Assembly: GCA_016860785.1 (NCBI GenBank)
Contig: BOKC01000001.1
Coordinates: 1-64,000, forward strand
Length of the DNA stretch: 64,000 bases
From: Patescibacteria group bacterium
GTDB lineage: Bacteria > Patescibacteriota > Minisyncoccia > Phycocordibacterales > BOKC01
Direction: 5' to 3'
Under the pieces are notes generated by a model that did not search any database, was not told where the DNA came from, and worked only from the letters and a program-made list of their open reading frames with translations. Made by a program: the position numbers and the translations under genes. This document shows positions 9,924 to 19,300 of this stretch, piece after piece (the first letter of the stretch is position 1; every line of letters begins with the position of its first letter).

Positions 9924-11894
9924 TCAAATTGGTTCGTAATCAATTTGTTTTGAGTCAAGGTCAACTCGTTTGATCTTGAATCTTATTTTGTCAGCCAGCT
10001 GAAATTTTCTTTTGGTTTTTTGTCCGATCAGAGCGTATTGTTTTTCGTCAAGTTGGTAAAAATCATCCCCAATGTCACGTAGCTTTATCATTCCTTCAGA
10101 GCGAGTGTTTTTTTCCTCAACGTAGATACCCCATTCGGTAATGCCGGAAATTATTCCTTCGAAGTTTTCTCCGATTCTTTGCGCCATATATTCAACTTGC
10201 TTAAACTTTATTGATTCTCTTTCCGCTTCAGTCACTTGTATTTCTTTTTCTGACAATTCTTCCGACAGCCGGCGGTATTTTTCAAAATCAACACTATCAA
10301 TTTTTCCAGCGAGACACTTATCAAGAAAACGGTGGACCAATAAATCCGGATATCTTCTGATCGGTGAAGTAAAGTGGGTGTAATATTGAAATGCTAGTCC
10401 GAAATGACCAATGTTTTTGACCGAATAGACTGCCTTGGCCATAGCCCTAACAGCTGCAGTTTTTATTAAAGATTCTTCCGCCCGACCCTCAATTTTTGCA
10501 AAAAGAGCATTCAGGTCTTTTGAAGAAACCCCCGTTCGATCGTTAAAAGGAAGCGAGTAGCCGAGGGCTCTTAGGAAAATAGACAAGCTTTTTATTTTTT
10601 CTCTGTTTGGCAAGTCATGGATTCTAAAGATAAAACCGTTGTCTCCGCTTTTTGATTTGGCTTTGCGATGGACAAATTCCGCCACTTCTCGGTTGGCAAG
10701 TAGCATCATTTCTTCAACAAGTTTATTGGTGTCCATTCGTGGTTTTTTGAATACTCTTATCGGCCGTCCGTTTTTGTCGAGTTCAAACTTTATTTCATCA
10801 GTATCAAAATCTATGGCCCCCATTTTGAACCTTTCTTTTTTCAGGGTTTTTGCGAGGTTGTTTAAAATATTAAGTTCTTTAAAAAAAATTCCATTTTTAT
10901 CATCCAATATCTTCTGTGCTTCTTCATAAGTGAATCTTTTTTGGGAAGAAATTATCGTGCGTCCGAAGAATCTATCTAAAACTTTTCCGCTTTCTGAAAT
11001 CTTAAAAATCGCTGAAAAAGCCAGCTTATTTTCGTTCGGATTTAAGCTACAAAGGTTGTTTGAAAGGACTTCCGGCAACATCGGTATTGTCCGGTCGACA
11101 AGATAGATTGAGAACCCTCTTTTCTTAGATTCCGTGTCCAAAGATGATCCTTCTGTAACGTAATAAGATACATCTGCGATATGGATTCCGATCTCATAGA
11201 TTACCCCTTTGAACTTTGGATCTTTGATTTCGCGGAGTGATATTGCGTCGTCAAAGTCCTTGGCATCAACTGGGTCAATTGTGAAAGTCGGTATTCCCCG
11301 AATATCTTTTCTTTTGCGCACCTCGTCTTCAAAATTGATCTTTGCCACTTCAGCAACTTTTCTTGCCTCTTCCTCAACTGCTTCGGAAAAGGATGACTCA
11401 AAACCTTTGTTGAATATTATTGATTGGATTTCAGCTTCATGCTCGCCCTTTGGACCAAAAACTTTGACGATTTTGCCTTCCGGGTTCTTTTTTTGGTTTC
11501 CCCAGTTCGTAATTTTCACCAAAACCTTTTGCCCGGTCAGTTTTTTGAGTTGGGGATTTGGGGGAATAATTATATCTCGGTACATTCTTCTGTCATCGGC
11601 TTTTAGAAAAAAGATTTCTCCGTCTTTTTCAACGACTCCAGTGAATTGTTCTTTGGCCCTTTCTAATATCTTTATAACTTCACCTTTCTGCCTGTCATTT
11701 TTTTTGGGCGGGTGGATGGATATTAATACTTTGTCGTTGTCTAACGCCCCCTTTAAGAAATAAGATTCGATTTCAATATCGTCTCTAATACCTTCTTTTG
11801 CCACATATCCAACTCCGCGGGAATTGACCTTGATTATTCCGGAGAGAACACTCTCTCTTTCTTTTCCTCTATTCTTTCCTTGTTTTTTTTGCAT
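9924..11894 (-). CDS. rnr: Ribonuclease R (RNB family exoribonuclease)
   Basis: Processive 3'-5' exoribonuclease. The 656-residue protein has cold-shock-like domains in the first ~180 residues (GIIKVNSRGVGYV). The catalytic RNB domain starts with FTIDPVDAKDFDDAIS near residue 205, containing the metal-binding aspartates. The segment HFTSPIRRYPDLLVHR and a C-terminal S1 domain (FEGIISGITEWGIYVEEKN) follow. It is shorter than the ~810 residues of enterobacterial RNase R but in the range for RNase R/VacB of small genomes. Its gene is divergent from rpsP, with a TGA-GATAAA -10-like element a few bases before its ATG. Confidence 0.94.
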   Translation of the reverse strand: MQKKQGKNRGKERESVLSGIIKVNSRGVGYVAKEGIRDDIEIESYFLKGALDNDKVLISIHPPKKNDRQKGEVIKILERAKEQFTGVVEKDGEIFFLKADDRRMYRDIIIPPNPQLKKLTGQKVLVKITNWGNQKKNPEGKIVKVFGPKGEHEAEIQSIIFNKGFESSFSEAVEEEARKVAEVAKINFEDEVRKRKDIRGIPTFTIDPVDAKDFDDAISLREIKDPKFKGVIYEIGIHIADVSYYVTEGSSLDTESKKRGFSIYLVDRTIPMLPEVLSNNLCSLNPNENKLAFSAIFKISESGKVLDRFFGRTIISSQKRFTYEEAQKILDDKNGIFFKELNILNNLAKTLKKERFKMGAIDFDTDEIKFELDKNGRPIRVFKKPRMDTNKLVEEMMLLANREVAEFVHRKAKSKSGDNGFIFRIHDLPNREKIKSLSIFLRALGYSLPFNDRTGVSSKDLNALFAKIEGRAEESLIKTAAVRAMAKAVYSVKNIGHFGLAFQYYTHFTSPIRRYPDLLVHRFLDKCLAGKIDSVDFEKYRRLSEELSEKEIQVTEAERESIKFKQVEYMAQRIGENFEGIISGITEWGIYVEEKNTRSEGMIKLRDIGDDFYQLDEKQYALIGQKTKRKFQLADKIRFKIKRVDLDSKQIDYEPI

Positions 11895-11914
11895 GAATTG
11901 AGTTTATCTCAAAT

Positions 11915-11943
11915 TTGACCAAAAAACCAATCTTTGCTAGGAT
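11915..11943 (+). promoter_or_regulatory. Promoter of rpsP
   Basis: TTGACC at 11915-11920 and TGC-extended TAGGAT at 11938-11943 are separated by 17 bases. The ATG at 11954 is 10 bases after the -10 box, so the message is probably leaderless. Confidence 0.65.
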
Positions 11944-11953
11944 ATTTTTCACT

Positions 11954-12409
11954 ATGTTGAAGATTAGATTACAGAGGGTTGGCAGAAAACACGAGCCGGT
12001 TTTTCGGTTGGTTCTGACTGATTCAAAAAATGGTCCAAAGAGCGGAAAATTTTTAGAAATTTTGGGAAACTACGATTCACGTCGAGGTGAAGATTTCAAA
12101 TTTGACGGCGATAGAATAAAATATTGGATTTCCAAGGGTGCCCAAACCTCCGGCACTGTTCACAATCTTTTGATTTCAAAGAGCTTGCTTGAAGGTAAAA
12201 AAATAAATGTCTTGCCAAAGAAAAAGCCAATAAAGAAAGATCAGCCAGAAGCCCAAAGCACTTCTTCAGTAAGCGAATCTCCAGATAAAAAGGAATCCAA
12301 GTCTCCGGTCCAAAACAGCGAACCCTCACCGACTTCTGATGAGAATTCAGAACAAGAAACAAGTTCTCCGGAAAAAACCGAAGAAACTGCAAGCGCCCCG
12401 TCTGCCTGA
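11954..12409 (+). CDS. rpsP: 30S ribosomal protein S16 with acidic tail
   Basis: Small-subunit ribosomal protein. MLKIRLQRVGRKHEPVFRLV at the start, then SKNGPKSGKFLEILGNYDSR and DRIKYWISKGAQTSGTVHNLL, are the S16 core over about 80 residues. A further ~70 residues form a low-complexity Ser/Glu/Pro tail that is not part of normal S16. The ATG at 11954 is chosen because the S16 core starts exactly there and a promoter sits just upstream; the in-frame reading from 11915 runs back through the promoter. S16 upstream of a KH protein and trmD follows the common rpsP-ylqC-(rimM)-trmD order, but rimM is missing here. Confidence 0.93.
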   Translation: MLKIRLQRVGRKHEPVFRLVLTDSKNGPKSGKFLEILGNYDSRRGEDFKFDGDRIKYWISKGAQTSGTVHNLLISKSLLEGKKINVLPKKKPIKKDQPEAQSTSSVSESPDKKESKSPVQNSEPSPTSDENSEQETSSPEKTEETASAPSA

Positions 12410-12440
12410 TTTTCCTAATCAAATTATTATAAATCAGCTG

Positions 12441-12468
12441 TTGACAAGGATTGTCGTCAGTGTATTAT
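12441..12468 (+). promoter_or_regulatory. Promoter for the KH-domain gene
   Basis: Consensus TTGACA at 12441-12446 and TATTAT at 12463-12468 with a 16-base spacer. The leader to the ATG at 12543 is about 65-70 bases, so this gene, unlike rpsP, has a real 5' untranslated region. Confidence 0.7.
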
Positions 12469-12542
12469 CTTTTTAGTGCAGAAAGAGCCATAGTCGGGAT
12501 TCTCTTGCACATTAATAGGGGTTAATTTATAGAAACCTAGTT

Positions 12543-12863
12543 ATGGAAAGTGACGCAGTTTTTTTAGAACATGTCGTAAAGTCTTTGGTCGATAATCCTC
12601 AAGATGTAAAAATTAACAGAACTGTTGACGAAATGGGTGTTTTGATAACTTTGGATGTTAATCCCGCCGATATGGGAAAGATCATCGGTCGGGACGGTAA
12701 CACTGCTAAAGCTATTAGAACTCTTTTGCGTGTTGTCGGTATGAAAAATAACGCCAGAGTCAATCTGAAAATTAACGAACCAGAAGGGGGTCAGAGAAGA
12801 GAAAGACCCGCAGAGAATAGAGAGAAGAGCGTAGATGAATCACTAAATGACCTTAAAATATAG
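12543..12863 (+). CDS. khpA: KH-domain RNA-binding protein (KhpA family)
   Basis: Small RNA-binding protein of 106 residues. A single KH domain fills residues 5-80, with the GxxG loop as IIGRDGNTAKAIRTLL. The remainder is a charged Arg/Glu tail. The family is the YlqC/KhpA type, which sits between rpsP and trmD in many bacteria and in some species forms a complex with KhpB that affects cell-wall growth. The position here supports that assignment. It has its own promoter with a long leader, followed by a strong hairpin terminator. Confidence 0.88.
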   Translation: MESDAVFLEHVVKSLVDNPQDVKINRTVDEMGVLITLDVNPADMGKIIGRDGNTAKAIRTLLRVVGMKNNARVNLKINEPEGGQRRERPAENREKSVDESLNDLKI

Positions 12864-12867
12864 AGTA

Positions 12868-12970
12868 TTAGGCGCTAGGCTCTAGGTGCTAGAAAAAGTA
12901 AAACTCCGCTAAGCGGAGTTTTACTTTTTAAGAATTTGGCTTTATCCTAGAGCCTAAGGCCTAATTTTCT
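12868..12970. terminator. Terminator hairpin inside a larger inverted repeat
   Basis: The core AAGTAAAACTCCG-CTAAG-CGGAGTTTTACTT (about 12896-12928) is a perfect hairpin with A/T runs on both sides, able to stop transcription in both directions. It is flanked by mirrored copies of a CTAGGCTCTAGG-type motif: TTAGGCGCTAGGCTCTAGG on the left and CCTAGAGCCTAAGGCCTAA on the right. These extend the pairing; a further CTAGAGCCTAA copy follows. Confidence 0.8.
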
Positions 12971-12982
12971 AGAGCCTAATTT

Positions 12983-13663
12983 ATGACTTTCCACGTAATT
13001 ACAATTTTTCCAAACAGCATTAACTCCTACGTAGAAACTTCGGTTCTTCGCAAGGCGCAAGAACAGAAAAAAGTTAAGTTGTTTTTTTACACCCCAAGGG
13101 ATTTTACAAAGGACAAACACCGACAAGTTGATGATAAACCATATGGTGGCGGAGCCGGTATGGTAATGAAAGCTGAACCGATTCTCAAAACAATTGATTC
13201 TATTCTTAAGAAAGTTAAGAAAAATGAAAGTTATAAAATTGTTATTTTGTCGGCAAAAGGTAAGCAGTTTGACCAAAAGTTAGCTCTAAATTATTCAAAA
13301 AAATATGACCATCTTATTCTGATCGCCGGTCGGTATGAAGGCATTGACGAAAGAGTTCGGTTGGCTTTAAAAGCCCAAGAAATCTCTATTGGCCCATATG
13401 TCTTAACCGACGGCGAACTGCCGGCTGCGGTTTTGATTTCAACCATAACCCGTCTTATTCCCGGAGTCATTAAATTTGAATCTCTAATAGAAGAATCTTT
13501 TTTTAATAAAACAAAAAAAGGTGAAGAAAAGACTCTAGAATACCCGCACTATACCCGACCAGAGGTTTTGGTTTATAAAGGCACAAAATATCAAACTCCA
13601 AAAGTTCTTCTCTCCGGCGATCATAAAAAAATCAATAAATGGAGGGAGGGGAAGAAGAGGTGA
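12983..13663 (+). CDS. trmD: tRNA (guanine-N1-)-methyltransferase TrmD
   Basis: Methylates G37 of tRNAs next to the anticodon to prevent frameshifting. The 226-residue protein opens with MTFHVITIFPNSINSYV and has DDKPYGGGAGMVMKAEPI, the cofactor-knot segments LILIAGRYEGIDERV and ISIGPYVLTDGELPA, and the C-terminal YTRPEVLVYKG. All are TrmD signatures of the SPOUT trefoil fold. Length is typical. It lies downstream of rpsP and khpA but is separated from them by a terminator hairpin. No clear Shine-Dalgarno sequence is seen before its ATG. Confidence 0.95.
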   Translation: MTFHVITIFPNSINSYVETSVLRKAQEQKKVKLFFYTPRDFTKDKHRQVDDKPYGGGAGMVMKAEPILKTIDSILKKVKKNESYKIVILSAKGKQFDQKLALNYSKKYDHLILIAGRYEGIDERVRLALKAQEISIGPYVLTDGELPAAVLISTITRLIPGVIKFESLIEESFFNKTKKGEEKTLEYPHYTRPEVLVYKGTKYQTPKVLLSGDHKKINKWREGKKR

Positions 13664-13667
13664 AACC

Positions 13668-13695
13668 TTGACTTTTTAGACTGTTGTGATACTCT
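13668..13695 (+). promoter_or_regulatory. Promoter for the 70-residue orphan gene
   Basis: TTGACT at 13668-13673 and TACTCT at 13690-13695, spacer 16 bases, followed by a short leader with AGGAGG. Confidence 0.55.
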
Positions 13696-13717
13696 GAAAA
13701 TAGAAAGGAGGTGAAAT

Positions 13718-13930
13718 GTGGCTTATAACAAAGTCCGTTTCCGTCGAGATGTCAGAAAAGGTTGGGGCGTGTTCTGGCTTAGTGCCAAGAAATTCATCAA
13801 AGATGAGTGGCAAAACAGCTTCAACCCGTTTAAGTGTTTGCGGTCATGTTTTACGATGGTGGCTAAACTTGGCTTCCTGTTAATCTTCAAGCTACCTTTC
13901 TTCTGCCTTCGACTCGCTCTAAGAGTTTAG
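13718..13930 (+). CDS. Small basic protein with hydrophobic C terminus
   Basis: No family recognised. The GTG at 13718 lies six bases after AGGAGG (13706-13711). A competing ATG at 13716 in another frame has only four bases of spacing and gives a less protein-like product. The 70-residue product has an Arg/Lys-rich aromatic first half (NKVRFRRDVRKGWGVFWL) and a hydrophobic C-terminal stretch (MVAKLGFLLIFKLPFFCL) that could insert in a membrane. It is a stand-alone unit with its own promoter and terminator. The combination of positive charge and an amphipathic or membrane helix would suit a small membrane-associated protein; this is inference. Confidence 0.65.
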   Translation: MAYNKVRFRRDVRKGWGVFWLSAKKFIKDEWQNSFNPFKCLRSCFTMVAKLGFLLIFKLPFFCLRLALRV

Positions 13931-13932
13931 CT

Positions 13933-13961
13933 TGCCCCGGTCTTGCCCGGGGCGGTTTTTT
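13933..13961 (+). terminator. Rho-independent terminator
   Basis: GCCCCGG pairs with CCGGGGC, followed by GGTTTTTTT. It ends the 70-residue gene and its T run touches the stop of the convergent gene. Confidence 0.85.
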
Positions 13962-14161
13962 TACTGGCTTTTTATCTGTTTCAACCAAAGTCGTAGGATG
14001 TAAAAGCCGCCGACTAAGAAAACAATAAGAAAGAAGATAACCCAATTTTCAAAAAAGCTTGCGAAGCGTGCGCCGATTAAAATACCAAGCGAAATCATCG
14101 CCGTTTCGTAAATCCCCGCTTGCCACCATTTCAATTCCAGACTGTGTAGAAACTTAAACAT
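13961..14161 (-). CDS. Small two-helix membrane protein
   Basis: A 66-residue protein beginning MFKFLHSLELKWWQAGIYE. Two hydrophobic segments (AMISLGILIGARF and WVIFFLIVFLVGGFYIL) predict two membrane helices. The longer reading to 14347 is antisense to the next gene and is not supported. It is divergent from the YihY-family gene, with starts about 30 bases apart. No function can be given; such short paired-helix proteins are common in reduced genomes. Confidence 0.7.
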   Translation of the reverse strand: MFKFLHSLELKWWQAGIYETAMISLGILIGARFASFFENWVIFFLIVFLVGGFYILRLWLKQIKSQ

Positions 14162-14191
14162 TTTATTTTTTGATGTTATACAATTAAGTTT

Positions 14192-15031
14192 GTGACCTCT
14201 TACTTTAAGTTTATCAAAAAAATCAGTCAAGAAGCAAGGCGGGTGGAAATTCCAAGGCATGCCGCGGCTTTGGCTTTTTACGCCATCTATGCACTGGCGC
14301 CGATAATAATTATATTCGTTTCTCTTAGTGGCTTTATCGTGGGCCAAGGATTGGTTGAAGATCAGATTGTTGGTTATTTTGAATTGAGGACCGGTGGCAA
14401 AGCTGTTCCTTTTGTAGAGGATTTTTTGAACGGTCTAAAAGAGTCTAGGGCCCACTTTCTTTTTTCAGCTGTCGGATTGCTCATTCTTTTTTACGGCTTG
14501 TCTCATTTTTTCAACACTTTGAAAAAGGCATTTTTTGATATTTTCGGAATCCACTTTGGGCCAGTTAGGGGTGTCAACCAGACTCTGTTCAATATTTTAA
14601 AATCGGTGTATTACTCGGTTTTTTTGGCCGGTTTCATAATTCTGTTGACCTTTCTAAATATTGTTATACCTTTTTTTACACGCTCCGCTTTTAGCTCCCT
14701 AAATTCGTCGATTGCCAGTTCGCCGTTTTTGATTTTTTTTGTGGTTTTTGTCCTTATGGTTTTTTCTTTAGCTTTCATGTACAAGGTTGTATCAGTCGGA
14801 CGTGTGAATTGGCGCGATTCATTTTTTGGCGGATTTCTCGGCGCACTTCTTTTTTCTGTATTAAACATTCTTTTGTCTTTATACTTCAGTTTGTTTTATT
14901 CGGCCCATGCTATATATGGCGCCTCGTCTTCACTTATTGCCTTTTTGCTCTGGATTTACAGTGTCAGCCAGATTTTACTTTTCGGTGCTCTAGGATCCCT
15001 GCTTTCCAAAGAATTTAGAAATGACCAATAA
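14192..15031 (+). CDS. YihY/BrkB-family inner membrane protein
   Basis: Predicted multi-pass membrane protein of 279 residues with about six hydrophobic helices. RHAAALAFYAIYALAPIIIIFVS near the N terminus, GLSHFFNTLKKAFFDIFGI in the middle and YGASSSLIAFLLWIYSVSQILLFGA near the end are typical of the YihY/BrkB family, once misnamed RNase BN. The exact role is unsettled; transport and envelope functions have been suggested. The start is a GTG at 14192, with no in-frame ATG upstream. Its end overlaps the start of the transporter gene by 11 bases, which suggests translational coupling. Confidence 0.85.
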   Translation: MTSYFKFIKKISQEARRVEIPRHAAALAFYAIYALAPIIIIFVSLSGFIVGQGLVEDQIVGYFELRTGGKAVPFVEDFLNGLKESRAHFLFSAVGLLILFYGLSHFFNTLKKAFFDIFGIHFGPVRGVNQTLFNILKSVYYSVFLAGFIILLTFLNIVIPFFTRSAFSSLNSSIASSPFLIFFVVFVLMVFSLAFMYKVVSVGRVNWRDSFFGGFLGALLFSVLNILLSLYFSLFYSAHAIYGASSSLIAFLLWIYSVSQILLFGALGSLLSKEFRNDQ

Positions 15032-16037
15032 TCAAGAAAATCAAAATCCAAAAAATATCAGAAGTTTTCCGACAGACAGCGTCGGTAGGATTTTGACCGA
15101 CAAAGTGCCGACAGCGTTAAGGGATTCAACTGTTGGGCAGATAGAAGACCTCTTGTTGAAGGGCGTGAGAGGTTTTGACAATATCAATTATATTTACATT
15201 TTAGATAACAAAAATTCTCTTGTCGGGGTTATCTCAATCAAAGAGGTTTTCCGTTTGCCCAAGAGCGCCAAGATTTCATCGGTAATGATCTCAAATCTGG
15301 TCTCGGTTCGGCCTAGTACAGACCAAGAAAGAGCGGCGATGCTTGCTGTAAAACACAATATTAAAAATATCCCAGTTGTTGATAAAAACGGCGCATTTTT
15401 AGGCGTGGTTACTTCCGATGTCATTTTTGATGTTCTACATCAAGAAGGGATTGAAGATGTTTTGCGTTCTGAAGGTATATTAAAAAATTATTCGGTTAGT
15501 GGTTTTCTTGCGACCAAAACTTCTGATCACTTCAAGAAGCGTCTACCATGGCTTTTGGTCGGACTTTTAGGCGGTATGCTCGCAGCTTTTGTTGTCGGTT
15601 TCTTCGAGCAGACCCTTTCACAGATTATTTTGCTTGCGGCTTTTATTCCGGCAGTAGTTTATATGGCGGACGCTGTCGGTTCTCAAACTCAAACTCTTTT
15701 TGTCAGAACACTTTCTTTGCCTGACAAAGTTAAAATAAAAAGCTATTTAAAAAAGGAATCGACCATAAGTTTTTTACTTGCCGTATTTCTTGGCCTCATT
15801 GCTTTTATTTTAGTTTTTTGGTGGTGGCGTGATTTTCGAATATCTTTAATTATTGGATTTTCTTTTGTTTTGACGATTTTTATCGCCGCTTTATCCGGAA
15901 TATTTTTTCCATGGCTGTTTTTCAGATTAAAGCTTGACCCAGCAATTGCTTCTGGACCACTCTCAACTGTTGTTAGGGATATTTTTAGTATTCTTGTTTA
16001 TTTCTTGGTGGCCTACACTGTTACCGGTATTTTTTAA
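15021..16037 (+). CDS. mgtE: MgtE-like magnesium transporter
   Basis: Predicted divalent cation transporter of 338 residues. The first ~150 residues hold a pair of CBS domains (IYILDNKNSLVGVISIKEV and NIKNIPVVDKNGAFLGVVTSDVIF), which sense Mg2+ or nucleotides in this family. About five membrane helices follow (LPWLLVGLLGGMLAAFVVGF; GPLSTVVRDIFSILVYF), with the conserved ..DP..A.GPL.T..RD segment. The N-terminal superhelical MgtE_N domain of classic MgtE is missing or very short. Overlaps the YihY-like gene. Confidence 0.85.
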   Translation: MTNNQENQNPKNIRSFPTDSVGRILTDKVPTALRDSTVGQIEDLLLKGVRGFDNINYIYILDNKNSLVGVISIKEVFRLPKSAKISSVMISNLVSVRPSTDQERAAMLAVKHNIKNIPVVDKNGAFLGVVTSDVIFDVLHQEGIEDVLRSEGILKNYSVSGFLATKTSDHFKKRLPWLLVGLLGGMLAAFVVGFFEQTLSQIILLAAFIPAVVYMADAVGSQTQTLFVRTLSLPDKVKIKSYLKKESTISFLLAVFLGLIAFILVFWWWRDFRISLIIGFSFVLTIFIAALSGIFFPWLFFRLKLDPAIASGPLSTVVRDIFSILVYFLVAYTVTGIF

Positions 16038-16127
16038 GCTGAATAATACTAAGTTGGAAGGGTTGATATCAGCCAGTAGAAGAAGAAAAATATTTTATTT
16101 AGTAAAGTAAGTTATCCACAGTTTCGC

Positions 16128-16155
16128 TTGACAAACAAAATTTGATCCCTATACT
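16128..16155 (+). promoter_or_regulatory. Promoter of the rpoB-rpoC operon
   Basis: Consensus TTGACA at 16128-16133 and TATACT at 16150-16155, spacer 16 bases. The leader to rpoB is about 145 bases. Right at the expected start an inverted repeat CTTGTC-TAGTT-GACAAG spans 16153-16169. The remainder of 16038-16127 shows no gene. Confidence 0.7.
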
Positions 16156-16275
16156 TGTCTAGTTGACAAGATTGAGTTGATGATGACTATCTGGATACTT
16201 TAAAGGGCTTATAAATTAAGTGCTTAAAGAGCTTAATTAAATTCTTTTTATAAGTATTTTTAAAAACCTTTATAT

Positions 16276-16294
16276 AGCAAGGTTAAGTCTTGCT
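16276..16294 (+). promoter_or_regulatory. Small hairpin with T-rich tail just before rpoB
   Basis: AGCAAG pairs with CTTGCT across a seven-base loop, followed by TTTGTTGATTTTT and the rpoB ATG at 16308. It resembles a weak attenuator but the stem is only six base pairs. Function is inferred only. Confidence 0.35.
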
Positions 16295-16307
16295 TTTGTT
16301 GATTTTT

Positions 16308-19300
16308 ATGGCTTCAAATCAAATAGTTATCAAGAAAGAACAGTTGAAGAAAAAATATTTTAGTCGCTATAAGGACCCAATCGCCCCCCTCTCTTATTTA
16401 GTTGAACCACAAATCAAATCTTTTGAGTGGTTTTTGAAAGATGGCTTAAAAGAAGTTTTTTCGGAATTCTCCAAAATCAAAGATTTTACTGAAAAGAAAT
16501 TTCAATTTGATTTCTTGGGTTTTGAAATCGGTGAACCAAAATTTGATGAATACTTTGCCAAGGAAAACAAACTAACTTACGAAGCGCCACTTAAGGTTAA
16601 GGTTAGATTAAATAATCTTGGCTTGAAAACTGAAAAAGAGCAGGAGATTTTTATGGCTGATATGCCACTTATGACGAATCACGGCACTTTCATTGTAAAC
16701 GGTATAGAGAGAGTCGTTGTTCCACAACTTGCCAGAGCTTTTGGGGTACTCTTCAATTCACAATATATTCGTGGACATAGGTATTTTGGGGCCAAAATCA
16801 TTCCTTCACGAGGGGCTTGGATTGAAATTGAAACTGATCAAGACGGGGTTATATATGCCAGAATTGATAGGAAAAGAAAATTCGCTATCACCTCTCTTTT
16901 TAGAGTTCTTGGCGCCTCTACCGATAAAGAGATTCTTGCTCTTTTTAAAGATAAAAAAGAAGCAAAAGAGCATATCGAAAAAACTTTGGCCAAAGATCCG
17001 GCTAAAAGTTTAGAGCAGTCTGTTATTGAGATTCACAGACGTCTTAGGGATGGCGATATGGCGACAGTTGATAACGCCAAAGATTTTTTGAATTCTATTT
17101 TCGGCGAAGAAAGATACGACCTCTCAAAGGTCGGGCGATACATGTTTAATAAAAGATTTGGGTTAGGGTCTTCTGTCAGTGATTTGAAAAAGAAAGTTAT
17201 AAGTTTGTCTGATTTGACAGTCATCATTAATCACATTGCCGAATTAAACAATAACCCAGATGCTAAAGAAGACGATGTTGACCATCTAGGTTCAAGGCGC
17301 GTTAGATATGTCGGAGAATTGTTCCAACAGAAAATCCGAATCGGACTGGCACAGATAAAAAGGAATATTCAAAACCGAATGTCCACCATTGATAGCGAAA
17401 CCGTCTTGCCGGTAAATTTCATTTCTCCTAAGCCCTTGCAGGCTAGGATTAAGGAATTTTTTGCTACAAATCAGCTCTCGCAGTTTATGCAACAAGAGAA
17501 CGTTCTGTCTGAAATAGAACATCTTAGAACTCTCTCGGCTCTTGGTCCAGGAGGTCTCAATCGCGCTCGCGCCGGTTTTGAAGTCCGCGATGTCCATCCT
17601 ACCCATTACGGCCGACTCTGCCCGATCCATACTCCTGAAGGTCAAAACATCGGATTAATCTTGCGTTTGGCGCTTTATGCCAGAGTTAATGAATTTGGAA
17701 TAATTGAAACGCCGTATGTCAAAGTCAAAGATGGAAAAATTTTAGGCCAGATTGACTATATGGATGCCCACGAAGAAGAAAAATACAAAATTGCCCACGC
17801 TGCAACTCCCTATGATGAAGGTGGTCGTTTAATACCTGACCATGTCGATGTTAGGGTAAAAGGTGTGCCGGGACTTGTCGAAAGAAATGACGTTGATTAT
17901 ATCGATGTTTCAGCCACCCAAGCTTTTTCTGTTGCCACCTCGATGATTCCTTTTCTAAATCATGATGATGCTAACCGCGCGCTCATGGGTTCAAACATGC
18001 AGAAACAAGCGACCCCCTGCGTTATTCCTGAAGCGCCACTTGTCGCAACCGGCATTGAAGAGGCCGCGGCTTTAGACACTGGACGACTTGTAGTTTCGAG
18101 CGAAGAAGGAGAGGTTTCCTATGTCGATGGCCGACTAATAAAAATAAAAAACAAGAAAGGTAAGACAGATGAATATCGTTTGGTCAATTTTTCAAGAACT
18201 AACGGCTTTACCGCTTTTCATCAGCGACCGATAGTTGAAGTTGGGCAAAAAGTCAAAAGAGGTGAAATTTTGGCTGACACCTCATCGTCTGAAAATGGCC
18301 AAATTGCTTTGGGCCAAAATGTTCTAGTCGCTTTCATGTCTTGGTCCGGGGCCAATTATGAAGACGCGATTATTGTTAACGAAAGGTTGGTAAAGAACAG
18401 CAAATTTACAAGTATTCATATTGAAGAATTTGTCGTCAATGTCCGAGACACAAAGCTCGGGCCGGAAGTTACGACCTGCGATATTCCTAATGTTGGAGAA
18501 ACCAAACTTAGAAATTTGGCAGAAGATGGAATTATCCGGGTGGGGGCCGAAGTTCGCTCGGGCGATATATTGGTCGGCAAGATTACTCCAAAAGGTGAGA
18601 CTCAACTGACTCCTGAAGAGCGTCTGCTTCGCTCTCTTTTCGGTGAAAAGGCCAGAGATGTAAAAGATACCTCAAAGAGAATGGAAGTCGGAAAAAGAGG
18701 CAGGGTAGTAAAGGTCCAGGTTTTTTCTAGGGAAAATGGTGACAAACTCGAATCAGGAATTATAAAAAGAATTCATATCGAAGTTGCTCAATTGAGAAAT
18801 GTTTCTGTGGGTGACAAGCTTGCCGGAAGGCACGGCAATAAGGGTGTAATTTCTAGAATTCTACCAGAGGAAGATATGCCTTACACCAAAGACGGTCAGC
18901 CGGTCGATATTATTTTGACCCCTCTTGGCGTACCTTCTAGAATGAATTTGGGGCAAATTTTGGAAATGCATTTGGGTCTAGCCGCTAACACTTTGAATTA
19001 TCAAGCCATTGTGCCACCATTTTTTGGCGCGACTGGGGAAGAAATAAAAGACGAGCTTGAAAAAGCTGGATTTCCAAGGTCGGGCAAAATGATTCTTCAC
19101 GACGGCCGAACAGGAGAAGCTTTTAATCAGCCGATTGCTGTTGGCTATATGTATATTCTAAAACTTCACCATATGGTTGAAGATAAAATCCACATGCGCT
19201 CGATTGGCCCTTACTCGCTTATTACCCAACAACCGCTTGGTGGTAAAGCCCAAGGTGGCGGACAAAGATTCGGCGAGATGGAAGTCTGGGCGCTTCTTGG

